Positions 1-8,297 of a stretch of 64,000 nucleotides of DNA are shown piece by piece. A model generated the notes under the pieces. It was not told the origin of the DNA, ran no database searches, and saw nothing but the letters and a program-made list of their open reading frames with translations. The first letter of the stretch is position 1, and every line of letters starts with the position of its first letter. Origin of the DNA: Clostridia bacterium (GTDB lineage Bacteria > Bacillota > Clostridia > Oscillospirales > QAKW01); assembly GCA_017937065.1 (NCBI GenBank), contig JAGBEI010000015.1:1-64000 (forward strand), given 5' to 3'. The position numbers and the translations under genes are program-made.

Positions 1-118
1 AGTCGGTGTAGATTACGCGAAGGTTCCACCCGTTCCCTTTCCGAACACGGCAGTTAAGCTTCGTTGTGCAGACAATACTTGGTTGGTCACGACCCGGGAA
101 GATATGTTATGCCGACTC
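1..118 (+). rRNA. rrf: 5S ribosomal RNA
   Basis: The conserved 5S core (cccgttccc... ccgaacacgg cagttaag) lies near 28-57. The first seven bases pair with 111-117 to close helix I. The molecule begins at, or one to two bases before, the window edge. It is followed at once by three tRNA genes, so this is the 3' end of an rRNA operon whose 16S and 23S genes lie upstream of the window. Confidence 0.95.
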
Positions 119-122
119 TTTT

Positions 123-198
123 GCACCATTAGCTCAGCTGGTAGAGCAACTGACTCTTAATCAGTGGGTCCCGGGTTCGAGTCCCTGATGGTGCACCA
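123..198 (+). tRNA. tRNA-Lys (CTT anticodon)
   Basis: A 76-nt cloverleaf. The acceptor stem pairs 123-129 with 188-194, followed by discriminator A and an encoded CCA (196-198). The anticodon loop ctcttaa gives anticodon CTT, reading AAG. The T-loop gttcgag is intact. It sits 4 nt after the 5S gene in the same transcription unit. Confidence 0.97.
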
Positions 199-201
199 AA
201 C

Positions 202-276
202 GGCCCCTTGGTCAAGCGGCTAAGACGTCAGCCTCTCACGCTGAAAACAGGAGTTCGATTCTCCTAGGGGTCACCA
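202..276 (+). tRNA. tRNA-Glu (CTC anticodon)
   Basis: Cloverleaf with anticodon loop ctctcac, giving CTC and reading GAG. The acceptor ggcccct pairs with aggggtc, and CCA is encoded. Only 3 nt separate it from tRNA-Lys, so both are processed from the rRNA operon transcript. The acceptor contains a GGCC tetranucleotide, relevant to the HaeIII-like system further on. Confidence 0.96.
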
Positions 277-284
277 TTTAATAT

Positions 285-360
285 TCCTCCTTAGCTCAGT
301 TGGTAGAGCATGCGGCTGTTAACCGCAGGGTCGTTGGTTCGAGTCCAACAGGGGGAGCCA
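285..360 (+). tRNA. tRNA-Asn (GTT anticodon)
   Basis: Cloverleaf with anticodon loop ctgttaa, giving GTT and reading AAC/AAT. The acceptor tcctcct pairs with aggggga with one T-G wobble, and CCA is encoded at 358-360. It is the last gene of the rRNA operon and runs directly into an intrinsic terminator. Confidence 0.96.
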
Positions 361-400
361 AAGAATAAAGACACCCAAAAGGGTGTCTTTATTCTTGTGT
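361..400 (+). terminator. rRNA/tRNA operon intrinsic terminator
   Basis: A perfect 16-bp inverted repeat (361-376 with 381-396) around an AAAA loop begins at the base after the tRNA-Asn CCA end. It ends the 5S-tRNA transcript. Confidence 0.9.
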
Positions 401-762
401 TTAACCGTAAGCAGCTGTATCATAGCGCTCGTTTATAAAGGGGTCAATTCTCACCATTATTGGTGCTTCTCGGCGCGAATATGGTAATCACTGCTTTTGA
501 GACCGTTCTGACAATTAATACAACAGCCGGTGATATGAAAAGCATATCATTCTTGGTTTTTGAAAAGTCAAAAGCAGAAACGGCTGAATTACAAATAAAC
601 AAATGATTTCAGACAGGCTTGATAATACAAATGTAAGAACACAAAATAACAGTCTCGGTGACAGAACAGCAGAAGCAATAAATAGCTTTGGTTTTTTAAA
701 GGCTGATCTTGATTTACCGTAAAATACATATCATCGGCTGTGAAAATCACTGCATTAAAAAT
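401..762. other. Intergenic stretch with a possible gene remnant
   Basis: There is no convincing gene in this stretch. On the plus strand a short frame without a ribosome binding site runs from TTG 460 (or ATG 481) to TGA 604-606, encoding about 41-48 residues. Its composition looks protein-like (VITAFETVLTINTTAGDMK), so it may be the end of a decayed gene. A minus-strand frame at 589-777 is low-complexity Leu/Phe/Tyr and has no ribosome binding site; I regard it as chance. Confidence 0.3.
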
Positions 763-792
763 CATGGCGAAAGACATATGTCTTTCGCCATG
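763..792 (-). terminator. Terminator of the glycosidase-like gene
   Basis: A perfect 30-bp palindrome (763-777 with 778-792). On the minus strand it is followed by ATTTTTAA, so it terminates the gene that ends at 798. Confidence 0.8.
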
Positions 793-797
793 CGGTT

Positions 798-2873
798 TTA
801 TTTCAGCTTGTCGATAAGATAGTTACAATTCAGTATTTTTTCACAAATCATGCCCTTTGAAAAATAGTAGTGATTTGCAGCTTCAAAACCGAGCGCGGCA
901 TTTTTGTTCATAAGCCTCAGCATTTCACTTGCACATTCAAGCTCAAGCTCTGCCGCCTTCAGCATGGCGCTGCGGTCGCCCGCATCCCTTGCCGTGTAAA
1001 AATGCACCTGTTCAAGACTTGATTTGTAGATGCAGTACCCTGCACGTGCCATAATCACCGTTTCGTTTTCCGGCTCGTCTTCAAGCTCGCAAAGCCCCTG
1101 CTCCCACAGCGTGCACAGTCGGTTCAGCTGTTTTTCAAATACGTCAAGCGGATAGAAAGACCGCCATCTCTCAACATCGTCGTATGCGTAGCAGGTCATT
1201 GTTGCGGCATATCCTGTCGGCTTTTCAAACAGCAGGTTTGACGGTCCTCCGTTCTGCGGCCCTCTGTAAAGCACTGAGATATCAAACGGAAACTCCTGAA
1301 ACGCCTTGGCAAAAATACCGCATGCTCTGCTTATTCTGTCACTGACCGTCGGAATTTTCACCTGACTGTAAAAATACTTTGCCGCGTGCATGAGGTTTTC
1401 GGACGGATACCCGCCCAGCGTCCAGCTGAGCATCAGGTGCCGCACGCCCTCGTCCTTCAGACGCCTTATATGTTCTTCAACAAGCGGGAACACAGGCAGT
1501 GCCGGAACGGTTGAGCCCTCCCACGTCGTGTTTACCTGTACCTTGGCAGACGTCTCAAGTCCGCATTCGCGCGCCGTTTTCCACTCCGACTTTGCGCGCT
1601 CTCCGGGACCTACTATACCCATGGAATAGTCGCGCACAGTGCCCTTGTATCCTCCGAATTCAAACGGAATTTCCAGCTCGCTCTGGCTTTGAAATATAAC
1701 TCCTTTCGGCAGATGTCTAATGATTTCATGATTAAATTCAACCCATGCCCAGCTCCAGGCGATGACCTTGATTTTCGGGTCTACCCGGTCAGCGCCGCGG
1801 CGGTAGCATGCGACAACCTCGCCGATAACCTCGCCGACGCTGCGCTTTTTACAGCGCGGGCAGCTGCAAGTGTCTGGCGTTGAATGAGAATAACAGTTTG
1901 TGCGGTTTTCGGAACGGGTAATAGTAAAGAATCCGCCTATAAGCGGCGCGGCGCGGCAGATGCTCTCCACTGCGTCTGTCAGATAGTCCTGTACCTCTTT
2001 GGTGGATGTGCACATGCAGATTTTATTCGGATCTGATCCTGAATGCCCGCGCAGGTGCGGATACCTTTCAAAAAATTCTTCCGGCATGGTACGCGGCTCG
2101 TTTAGATACAAAAACAGCTTTATTCCGTATTTGTCCAGACGCTCGGTAAATTTCCTCAGCCTTTCAAGGCGCTGCTCAAAGCCCGCGGATAGATTTTTGT
2201 CAAACGGGAATTCGCTGAGCTGAAACAAGACTCCCTGAGTCCAAACGGCATTTATGCCAAGCCTTTTGTAGCTTTCAAGCATGCTGTCCGAGCAGTATTC
2301 CTCGCTGTCCACATCGAACGCCTTTTGATACAGTCCCGAAAATAGGTAAATCATGCGTGTATCAAACACCGTGTCACCCGAAAACTCAATCTCCGGCTGT
2401 ATATATTCAAAGTCAAATGCCTGCCGACCGCCTGTGTTAAGCGAGCGCATGGTTTTGGCAATGTATTCGGTCGCTTTCAGCTCGTCCTTTGTGAGCTCGC
2501 GCCATCTGAGCGGCTCGCAGACCGGCTTGTCACTTAGCTTTATATCGAGAAAGTCCTCCTCGCGCAGTAAAACCGCCAGCGAGTTGGCATCAGTCTCCAG
2601 CAGCTCCAAAAGCTGTTCGTAAGGTAAAATGTGCCACATACTGCGAATAATCGTTATGTACCCCTTTTCAAGCCAGACGCGGCTTTGCGCCGCCTGTTCA
2701 AGCCCCATCTGCGCCGCAGTTTTTTTTACGTTTTCTACATCGGTTTTAAGTATCTGCGCCATTTTTTCAAACGACACAAATTCACATGCACGGAAAATAA
2801 ACGCCTGAAGGCGTGTGGGAAAATGGGAAAGCGGCACCGGCTGCTTTCCCGCTTTGGGCAGGCTGAATTCCAT
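798..2873 (-). CDS. Putative TIM-barrel glycoside hydrolase-like protein
   Basis: A 691-residue cytoplasmic protein with no signal peptide or membrane segment. The middle part (about 150-560) alternates predicted strands and helices as in an (alpha/beta)8 barrel. It carries phrases typical of GH20/GH-like barrels (YKRLGINAVWTQG, GIKLFLYLNEP, VIAWSWAW, LMLSWTLGGYPS). A Cys cluster, ICMCTS and then CSCPRC, lies about 300-350 and may bind a metal. The N-terminal 120 residues look helical. I know similar sequences only as uncharacterised glycosidase-like proteins, and the substrate is unknown. It stands alone, with no transporter or regulator beside it and its own terminator. The ATG at 2873 is the natural start, near the divergent queH promoter. 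Confidence 0.6.
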   Translation of the reverse strand: MEFSLPKAGKQPVPLSHFPTRLQAFIFRACEFVSFEKMAQILKTDVENVKKTAAQMGLEQAAQSRVWLEKGYITIIRSMWHILPYEQLLELLETDANSLAVLLREEDFLDIKLSDKPVCEPLRWRELTKDELKATEYIAKTMRSLNTGGRQAFDFEYIQPEIEFSGDTVFDTRMIYLFSGLYQKAFDVDSEEYCSDSMLESYKRLGINAVWTQGVLFQLSEFPFDKNLSAGFEQRLERLRKFTERLDKYGIKLFLYLNEPRTMPEEFFERYPHLRGHSGSDPNKICMCTSTKEVQDYLTDAVESICRAAPLIGGFFTITRSENRTNCYSHSTPDTCSCPRCKKRSVGEVIGEVVACYRRGADRVDPKIKVIAWSWAWVEFNHEIIRHLPKGVIFQSQSELEIPFEFGGYKGTVRDYSMGIVGPGERAKSEWKTARECGLETSAKVQVNTTWEGSTVPALPVFPLVEEHIRRLKDEGVRHLMLSWTLGGYPSENLMHAAKYFYSQVKIPTVSDRISRACGIFAKAFQEFPFDISVLYRGPQNGGPSNLLFEKPTGYAATMTCYAYDDVERWRSFYPLDVFEKQLNRLCTLWEQGLCELEDEPENETVIMARAGYCIYKSSLEQVHFYTARDAGDRSAMLKAAELELECASEMLRLMNKNAALGFEAANHYYFSKGMICEKILNCNYLIDKLK

Positions 2874-2943
2874 ACTTTAGTACCGTCCTTTGTTATTAAT
2901 GTTGCGTGACCCTTGCCACGGCTAAATTTTATTGCAAAGAATC

Positions 2944-2972
2944 TTGAAAGTCAATACGTAATGATATATAAT
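2944..2972 (+). promoter_or_regulatory. Sigma-A promoter of queH
   Basis: TTGAAA (2944-2949), a 17-nt spacer, then TATAAT (2967-2972). Transcription should start about 2979, one base before the queH ATG. That leaves no room for a ribosome binding site. Confidence 0.7.
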
Positions 2973-2979
2973 TGACAAT

Positions 2980-3564
2980 ATGACAAATTATCATAACGAT
3001 CTTATAAATTACATATCCCGAATGGACGCCCGGCGAAAGCTTGCGCTGCACAGCTGCTGTGCGCCGTGCAGCAGCTACGTGCTTGAATTTTTAAGCGAAT
3101 ACTTTGATGTGACGGTGTTTTTTTACAATCCGAACATTCATCCTCAAAGCGAGTATGAACATAGGCTGTCGGAGCAGCGCCGGCTGTGCGGACTTTTAAA
3201 TATACCGCTTGTCGAGTGCGTTTATGATACGCAGAGCTTTTTTGACTCCGCACGCGGTCTGGAGCAGGAGCCGGAGGGCGGGGCGCGCTGCCGAAAATGC
3301 TTTGAGCTTCGCCTTGACAATACGGCGCGTCTTGCAAAGGCGGCGGGGTTTGAGTTTTTCACGGCGACCCTCACCGTAAGTCCGCATAAAAACGCAGGCG
3401 CTGTAAACGACGCGGGGCTTGCCGCCGCACGCAGGCACAAAATTGAATGGCTGCCGTGTGATTTTAAAAAGCGCGGCGGCTATCAGCGCTCAATCGAGCT
3501 GTCACGGCAGTATGAGCTTTACCGCCAGCATTACTGCGGCTGTACTTTTTCAAAACAGGATTGA
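2980..3564 (+). CDS. queH: Epoxyqueuosine reductase QueH (DUF208)
   Basis: A 194-residue protein for the last step of queuosine synthesis, reduction of epoxyqueuosine to queuosine in tRNA. QueH is the non-cobalamin replacement for QueG. The family's metal/redox cysteines are visible: LHSCCAPCSS (C26, C27, C30) and the CRKC pair (C104, C107). YNPNIHP and the TLTVSPHKNA segment are also typical, and length fits the family. The ATG at 2980 has no Shine-Dalgarno, and the promoter implies a leaderless message; a later Met16 start would also keep every motif. An AlkD-like gene follows after 4 nt, so the two are probably co-transcribed. Confidence 0.92.
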   Translation: MTNYHNDLINYISRMDARRKLALHSCCAPCSSYVLEFLSEYFDVTVFFYNPNIHPQSEYEHRLSEQRRLCGLLNIPLVECVYDTQSFFDSARGLEQEPEGGARCRKCFELRLDNTARLAKAAGFEFFTATLTVSPHKNAGAVNDAGLAAARRHKIEWLPCDFKKRGGYQRSIELSRQYELYRQHYCGCTFSKQD

Positions 3565-3568
3565 AAAT

Positions 3569-4261
3569 ATGGATAAACCACAAACAGAAATACAAAATAG
3601 GCTTTTCGCGCTTGCCGACGCGCAGTACCGTGACTTTCAGTCACGGCTTATGCCGACGGTGGACAAGGGCAAAATTATCGGCGTGCGCACCCCGTGTATT
3701 CGCGCGCTTGCCCGTGAGTACGTTGGCACCGACGCTGCGTCGGCGTTTATGTCGTGTCTTCCTCACAGGTACTATGAGGAGGACAACCTCCATGCCTGCT
3801 TTTTGGCAATGATAAAGGATTATGATGAGCTCATGACACAGCTTGAGCGGTTTTTGCCATATATAGATAACTGGGCGACCTGCGATATGCTGCGCCCGAA
3901 AATCTTAAAAAAGCATACGGAAAAGCTGCTTGACAGTATTAAAGGGTGGCTGGTCTCCGACAGGGTATATACAGTCCGCTTCGGCATCGGAATGCTTATG
4001 TCTTTTTATCTGGACGAGCAGTTTAAGCCGGAATATTCAGAGCTTGTGTGCTCTGTTCATTCCGATGAATATTATATCCAAATGATGGCGGCATGGTATT
4101 TTGCAACGGCGCTTGCAAAGCAGTATGACGCCGTGCTGCCCTATCTGAAGCAGAGGCGGCTTGACGCTTTCACGCATAATAAGGCTATTCAAAAAGCCGT
4201 TGAGAGCTATCGCATAACGCCTGAGCAAAAAGCGTATCTGCGTACTCTGAAAATCAAGTAA
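3569..4261 (+). CDS. DNA alkylation repair protein, AlkD-like
   Basis: A 230-residue all-helical HEAT-repeat protein of the AlkC/AlkD DNA glycosylase superfamily, which removes bulky or cationic alkylated bases. Family signatures include GKIIGVRTPCIRALAREY near the N-terminus, FLPYIDNWATCDMLRPK in the middle (the DNWA-x-CD motif) and YYIQMMAAWYFA further on. The start at 3569 is 4 nt after queH and has an AGGA-like site overlapping the queH end; longer in-frame extensions lie wholly inside queH. Some AlkD-like proteins lack the catalytic residues, so activity is inferred. Confidence 0.85.
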   Translation: MDKPQTEIQNRLFALADAQYRDFQSRLMPTVDKGKIIGVRTPCIRALAREYVGTDAASAFMSCLPHRYYEEDNLHACFLAMIKDYDELMTQLERFLPYIDNWATCDMLRPKILKKHTEKLLDSIKGWLVSDRVYTVRFGIGMLMSFYLDEQFKPEYSELVCSVHSDEYYIQMMAAWYFATALAKQYDAVLPYLKQRRLDAFTHNKAIQKAVESYRITPEQKAYLRTLKIK

Positions 4262-4265
4262 AAAT

Positions 4266-4312
4266 ACAGCCGCAGGACGCATATTGATTTATGCTCCTGC
4301 GGCTGTTTTCGG
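4266..4312. terminator. Bidirectional terminator between convergent genes
   Basis: A 12-bp stem (4266-4277 with 4295-4306) followed by TTTTC, with AAAA-type flanks on the other side. It serves the AlkD-like gene and the convergent ferredoxin-like gene. Confidence 0.8.
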
Positions 4313-4316
4313 ATTT

Positions 4317-5039
4317 TTAGTCTGTTATTCTGCCGTCGACTGAGACGGTGTATACCTGCCACGGAATCATTTTGCCGCTTGCCGCCAGCGCAGCTTTGAC
4401 GGCGTTTTCGATGCCTTTGCAGCAGGGTACTTCCATGCGCACAACCGCTACGCTTTTAATGTTGTTTTGCCTAATAATTTCCGTCAGCTTTTCCGAGTAA
4501 TCGGTAAAATCCAGCTTGGGGCACCCGATAAGGGTTACATGCCCCTTTACAAACCTGTCGTGAAAATCACCGTAGGCAAACGCCGTGCAGTCTGCGGCAA
4601 CAAGCAGCTTTGCCCCGTCAAAATACGGCGCATTTGTCGGAACAAGCTTTATCTGCACGGGCCACTGTGACAGCTGTGAGCAGGGGCGCGCTACGGCAGA
4701 TGAAATTTCCGATAAGTCGCTGTCGTCCTTTCGTATAATTGTTTTGGAGTGCGTTCCCGGGCAGCCGCAGGGCAGGGGCGCCGACCCCGTTTTTTCATCT
4801 GCCGTTTTTTTGTTTTCGGCAACGGCTTTTTCGTTGTACGCCGCGGCGTCTCTTTCAACAAAGTGTATGGCGCCGCGCGGGCAAGCCGGCAGACAGTCCC
4901 CCAGCCCGTCGCAGTAATCATCCCGCAAAAGCTCCGCCTTGCCGTCGATAATTCCGATTGCTCCCTCGTGACACGCCTTGGCGCAAAGTCCGCAGCCGTC
5001 GCATTTTTCTCTGTCTATTTCAATGATTTTTCTTATCAT
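4317..5039 (-). CDS. 4Fe-4S ferredoxin-type protein with C-terminal extension
   Basis: A 240-residue cytoplasmic protein. The N-terminal 60 residues hold two iron-sulfur motifs: CDGCGLCAKAC, and a second with wider spacing (CDGLGDCLPACP). The C-terminal half has many cysteines (PCGCPG, GCPKLDF, EVPCCKG) and reads like a small alpha/beta domain. Proteins of this layout are common in anaerobic Clostridia and usually called iron-sulfur or 4Fe-4S binding protein; their electron-transfer partner is not established. The ATG at 5039 is chosen because GGAGG lies 7 nt upstream; a longer frame to 5120 has no such site. An ATATTGTACAATAT palindrome lies 29-42 nt upstream. Confidence 0.8.
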   Translation of the reverse strand: MIRKIIEIDREKCDGCGLCAKACHEGAIGIIDGKAELLRDDYCDGLGDCLPACPRGAIHFVERDAAAYNEKAVAENKKTADEKTGSAPLPCGCPGTHSKTIIRKDDSDLSEISSAVARPCSQLSQWPVQIKLVPTNAPYFDGAKLLVAADCTAFAYGDFHDRFVKGHVTLIGCPKLDFTDYSEKLTEIIRQNNIKSVAVVRMEVPCCKGIENAVKAALAASGKMIPWQVYTVSVDGRITD

Positions 5040-5067
5040 ATTGTACCTCCGTTTTTGTTTTATAATG

Positions 5068-5081
5068 ATATTGTACAATAT
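5068..5081. promoter_or_regulatory. 14-bp palindrome upstream of the 4Fe-4S gene
   Basis: ATATTGTACAATAT is a perfect palindrome in the presumed promoter region of the minus-strand iron-sulfur gene. A gapped version with the same arms (TATTGT-GT-ACAATA) sits at 51447-51460, upstream of the hydroxyacid dehydrogenase. It may be an operator; no regulator is identified. Confidence 0.3.
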
Positions 5082-5175
5082 GTTCAGAATAATTTCTGTT
5101 GCAAAAACAACGAAAATCAAAACGGCGCAGAGAAATAAGTGATGTTCTTAACACAGCTTTATTTTAAAGCAAGCA

Positions 5176-5345
5176 AAGAACCGTCAGCTATTCGTTGACG
5201 GCTCCTTTACTATGGGCTGCTGCCCGACTGTATTTATACGCACAAATGTGATGCCGGTTCTTCTCTCCATGATATCAAACAGATAAATCCAACGGGAGAG
5301 ACCTTATATTTTTTGTTCTTTTTCCTTTAACAAGCATATTTAAAT
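5176..5345 (-). repeat. Extragenic hairpin element and terminator, gene-poor stretch
   Basis: Most of 5082-5345 has no gene. A hairpin with arms ccgtcagc and gttgacgg (about 5181-5201) works as a minus-strand terminator for the SGNH gene. A closely similar hairpin is at 17440-17466. A minus-strand open stretch (about 5304-5184) has no start codon context and looks like the non-coding flank of the element rather than a gene. Confidence 0.4.
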
Positions 5346-6071
5346 TTATGTATTGCAGATTTCCTCAACACATTTTTTGGCTATTTCAATATTTACGCAA
5401 GAAATTTCTTCATCAAAATCCGAAAAGGTATTACTGCCCGCTTTGTTTCCTGTCAGTTTTGCATACCACAACAATCCGAGTGCATATCTGCCAAGTCCGT
5501 AGCTTGCATGAAATGTATCCCTGTGTATTTTTTCAACGCCTGAAGCAATAAGCCTTTGAAAAAGCTGCCCCGAGGGAATTATAAAATCAGCCTTGATGTC
5601 TTTTGCGGCGTTTTTATAGGCATTTTCAATGTCGTTAAACATTTTCGTATGCGTGTCATATCCCAGCTCAGCATTCAGACGCCGAGAATCCTGTTCATAT
5701 GCCCATGTTTGATGTATCACGATTTTTGCTTTAGGTACACAAGCTCTCACAAATTCGGCAATTTTATTAAGATATGGCTGAAATGTTTCATAGCAGGTTG
5801 ATTTATGGCTAACCTGTTGAACGGTAACAAAATCCCAATCACGATTTAAAAGCGCATCTTTTAAAGAAACCTTAAACCCCGTACCCACTCCATTCATTTC
5901 AAGATAATATGCATTTTCTTCGCTAATCATATTTCTGTAGTGAAGCGAAAGCGGGCATCCCCCTATATATAGATTATAGGTATTTAAAGTAACTCCGTCC
6001 GCATGCGCAATTTGGTGCAGATATCTTTGAGAATCCTGTGAAAAGCTGTTTCCTATAGATAAAACATTCAT
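5346..6071 (-). CDS. SGNH-hydrolase-like protein (DUF4886)
   Basis: A 241-residue protein beginning MNVLSIGNSFSQDS. The GNSFS block is the nucleophile-Ser block (block I) of SGNH hydrolases in its DUF4886 form. FVTVQQVSH fits the region of block III, and HASYGLGRYALGLLWY near residue 205 carries the likely catalytic His. There is no signal peptide, so it is predicted cytoplasmic. Family members are often linked to carbohydrate or sialic-acid esterase roles, but the substrate here is unknown. It is monocistronic, with a GAGAGGATAATT-like site just before the ATG. Confidence 0.8.
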   Translation of the reverse strand: MNVLSIGNSFSQDSQRYLHQIAHADGVTLNTYNLYIGGCPLSLHYRNMISEENAYYLEMNGVGTGFKVSLKDALLNRDWDFVTVQQVSHKSTCYETFQPYLNKIAEFVRACVPKAKIVIHQTWAYEQDSRRLNAELGYDTHTKMFNDIENAYKNAAKDIKADFIIPSGQLFQRLIASGVEKIHRDTFHASYGLGRYALGLLWYAKLTGNKAGSNTFSDFDEEISCVNIEIAKKCVEEICNT

Positions 6072-6227
6072 AATTATCCTCTCTGAAATCGTATTTATAC
6101 GAATTAACTATATCATAATCTCCTGCATATTTTCAATAAAAAGAAAGAAGGCTGTAAAAATACCTTCTCTCAAAACTCCGCTAAGGCACTGCCTTGAATT
6201 TCGCACTGTTTTTACTATTTCCGAAAT

Positions 6228-7016
6228 TTATTTTTTCAGTTTTGCGGTTTTATCATATGCAGCGGTGACAGCGCTTGCCGCTGCACTGCGGAAAGCGCTC
6301 TTTTCAAGCGCAAGAACGCCCTCTATGGTAGTGCCGCCGGGCGAGCACACCTCGTCCTTGAGCTTTCCGGGGTGCTTGGGACTGTTAAGCGCCAGCTTTG
6401 CCGCGCCGAGCACCGTTTGCTTTGCATACAGCTCCGCCTTTGCCCGCGGCAGACCGCAGCGCACGGCGCCGTCTGCCAGCGCCTCTATAAACATGTATAC
6501 AAATGCGGGACCGCAGCCTGACAGCGCCGCGGCGGCGTCAATCAGCGACTCGTCGATTTTGTCTACCAAGCCGCATTTTTCCATCAGCGACAAAAACCCG
6601 CTTTCGTCTTTCACGCCGCTTGCAGTGCAGTAGAGTATGGTGCCTTCACCGACATCTGCGGGCGTATTGGGCATAATTCTGATAACTCTGTCTGTTTTGA
6701 GCTCACGGCAGAGAAAATTAAGGTCAACTCCCGCAGCCATGGAAACCACGGTGCTGCTGTCCGTAATAATCTCCCGTATATCTGCGCATACAGACGCTGT
6801 GACATTCGGTTTTACTCCCAAAAATATATATTCGCTCTGTAAAATCAGCTCTTTCATCGGCAAAACGGCGGCGCCGGCATTATCTGCCGCGGACTTTGCC
6901 TGATTTGCGTTTATATCGTACACCGCGGTATTGCTGCCGCCCGCCGCTTGGGCAACTGCCCTCAGAAGCGTGCCGCCCATGTTTCCGGCGCCGATAAATC
7001 CTGCCTTGTATTTCAT
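6228..7016 (-). CDS. proC: Pyrroline-5-carboxylate reductase
   Basis: A 262-residue enzyme for the last step of proline synthesis, NAD(P)H-dependent reduction of pyrroline-5-carboxylate. The N-terminal Rossmann motif GFIGAGNMGGTLL is present. The C-terminal signature is also clear (LSGCGPAFVYMFIEALADGA, then the SPGGTTIEG segment). It is the third gene of a proB-proA-proC operon, 21 nt after proA with an AAGGAGT site. Confidence 0.97.
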   Translation of the reverse strand: MKYKAGFIGAGNMGGTLLRAVAQAAGGSNTAVYDINANQAKSAADNAGAAVLPMKELILQSEYIFLGVKPNVTASVCADIREIITDSSTVVSMAAGVDLNFLCRELKTDRVIRIMPNTPADVGEGTILYCTASGVKDESGFLSLMEKCGLVDKIDESLIDAAAALSGCGPAFVYMFIEALADGAVRCGLPRAKAELYAKQTVLGAAKLALNSPKHPGKLKDEVCSPGGTTIEGVLALEKSAFRSAAASAVTAAYDKTAKLKK

Positions 7017-7037
7017 GCGTTTTACTCCTTATTAATT

Positions 7038-8297
7038 CTATCTTATATTTCCGTCGCCGACTATTACGTATTTATAGGTTGTGAGCTCGCGCAGTCCCAT
7101 GGGGCCTCTGGCGTGCAGCTTTTGCGTCGAAATTCCCATTTCGCAGCCCAGCCCGAATTCGCCGCCGTCGGTAAAGCGGGTGGAGGCGTTTACGTATACC
7201 GCGGCGCTGTCCGTATTAGCTGTGAAGAAATCGGCAGCGCTCTTGTTTTGCGTGACGATGGCGTCGCTGTGACCTGTCGAGTGTGAAAGAATGTGGCATA
7301 CCGCATCTTCAAGCGAGGAAACGGTTTTTACCGCCAGAATGTAATCGAGAAATTCTGTGTTGAAATCCTTTTCCTCCGCTGCCTTTGCATGCTTTAAAAA
7401 GGCTTGCGCCTCTTTGTCGGCGCGCAGCTCGACAGGCGGCAGACCTGAGTTTTTTCTGTCGTCTGTAAGCGCCTTTTCAAGCATAGGGAGAAATTTTTGC
7501 GCTATGTCCTTATGCACTATGCACACCTCTGCCGCATTGCATACGGACGGACGGCTGACCTTGGCGTTTGTTACTATTTTGAGTGCCTTGTCCGTGTCGG
7601 CGTCCTTATCGACGTATATATGACAGATGCCCGTGCCCGTTTCGATACACGGAACAGTGGCGTTTTCCACGCACGCGCGGATAAGTCCCGAACCGCCCCG
7701 CGGTATGAGCAGGTCTATATATCCCTTGCCGCACATAAGCTCTCTTGCGCTGTCGCGCGATGTGTCGTCAATCAGCATGACAAGGTCGCGTGAAAGTCCG
7801 GCGCGCTCAAGTCCGTCCTGAAGCGCAAGCGTTATCGCCTTGGCGCTTGCATGCGCCTCCTTGCCGCAGCGCAGTATGCAGGCGCTGCCGCTTTTTATCG
7901 CAAGCGCCGCCGCGTCGGAGGTGACGTTGGGGCGGCTCTCGTAGATTATCGCGATAACGCCCATCGGCACCGATATTTTGTTTATTGTAAGTCCGTCGGG
8001 GTGCGTGATTGTTTCCAGCACCTGCCCTGTCGGGTCGGGCAGCTCGGTAACCTTGAGTATTCCGTTTGCCATTGCCTCTATTCTGTCGGGGGTGAGCAGC
8101 AGCCTGTCCAGCATTACCTCTGTTATTTTACCCCGCGCCGCCTCCATATCGGCGCTGTTTGCCGCAAGGATTTTATCTGACGCCGCTGTTACGGCGTCTG
8201 CCATTTCTCTCAGCGCAAGGTTTTTTTGTTCTGTCGCTGCGGTACACAGCCCGCGCGAGGCAAGCTTGGTGCGTTCCATTATCTCTTGTGTTGTCAT
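7038..8297 (-). CDS. proA: Gamma-glutamyl phosphate reductase
   Basis: A 419-residue member of the aldehyde dehydrogenase superfamily that reduces gamma-glutamyl phosphate to the semialdehyde. The catalytic Cys lies in [25 protein letters not shown] and the C-terminal [14 protein letters not shown] are diagnostic of ProA. It overlaps the end of proB by 4 nt (ATGA), indicating translational coupling and channelling of the labile acyl-phosphate between the two enzymes. Confidence 0.97.
   Translation of the reverse strand: MTTQEIMERTKLASRGLCTAATEQKNLALREMADAVTAASDKILAANSADMEAARGKITEVMLDRLLLTPDRIEAMANGILKVTELPDPTGQVLETITHPDGLTINKISVPMGVIAIIYESRPNVTSDAAALAIKSGSACILRCGKEAHASAKAITLALQDGLERAGLSRDLVMLIDDTSRDSARELMCGKGYIDLLIPRGGSGLIRACVENATVPCIETGTGICHIYVDKDADTDKALKIVTNAKVSRPSVCNAAEVCIVHKDIAQKFLPMLEKALTDDRKNSGLPPVELRADKEAQAFLKHAKAAEEKDFNTEFLDYILAVKTVSSLEDAVCHILSHSTGHSDAIVTQNKSAADFFTANTDSAAVYVNASTRFTDGGEFGLGCEMGISTQKLHARGPMGLRELTTYKYVIVGDGNIR

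Noticed and set aside
589-777. 62-codon minus-strand frame
   Set aside because: Low-complexity hydrophobic/aromatic sequence without SD; it overlaps the more protein-like plus-strand remnant.
3419-3568. Longer N-terminus for the AlkD-like protein
   Set aside because: It would lie entirely inside the queH coding region in another frame; the ATG at 3569 gives the normal family length.
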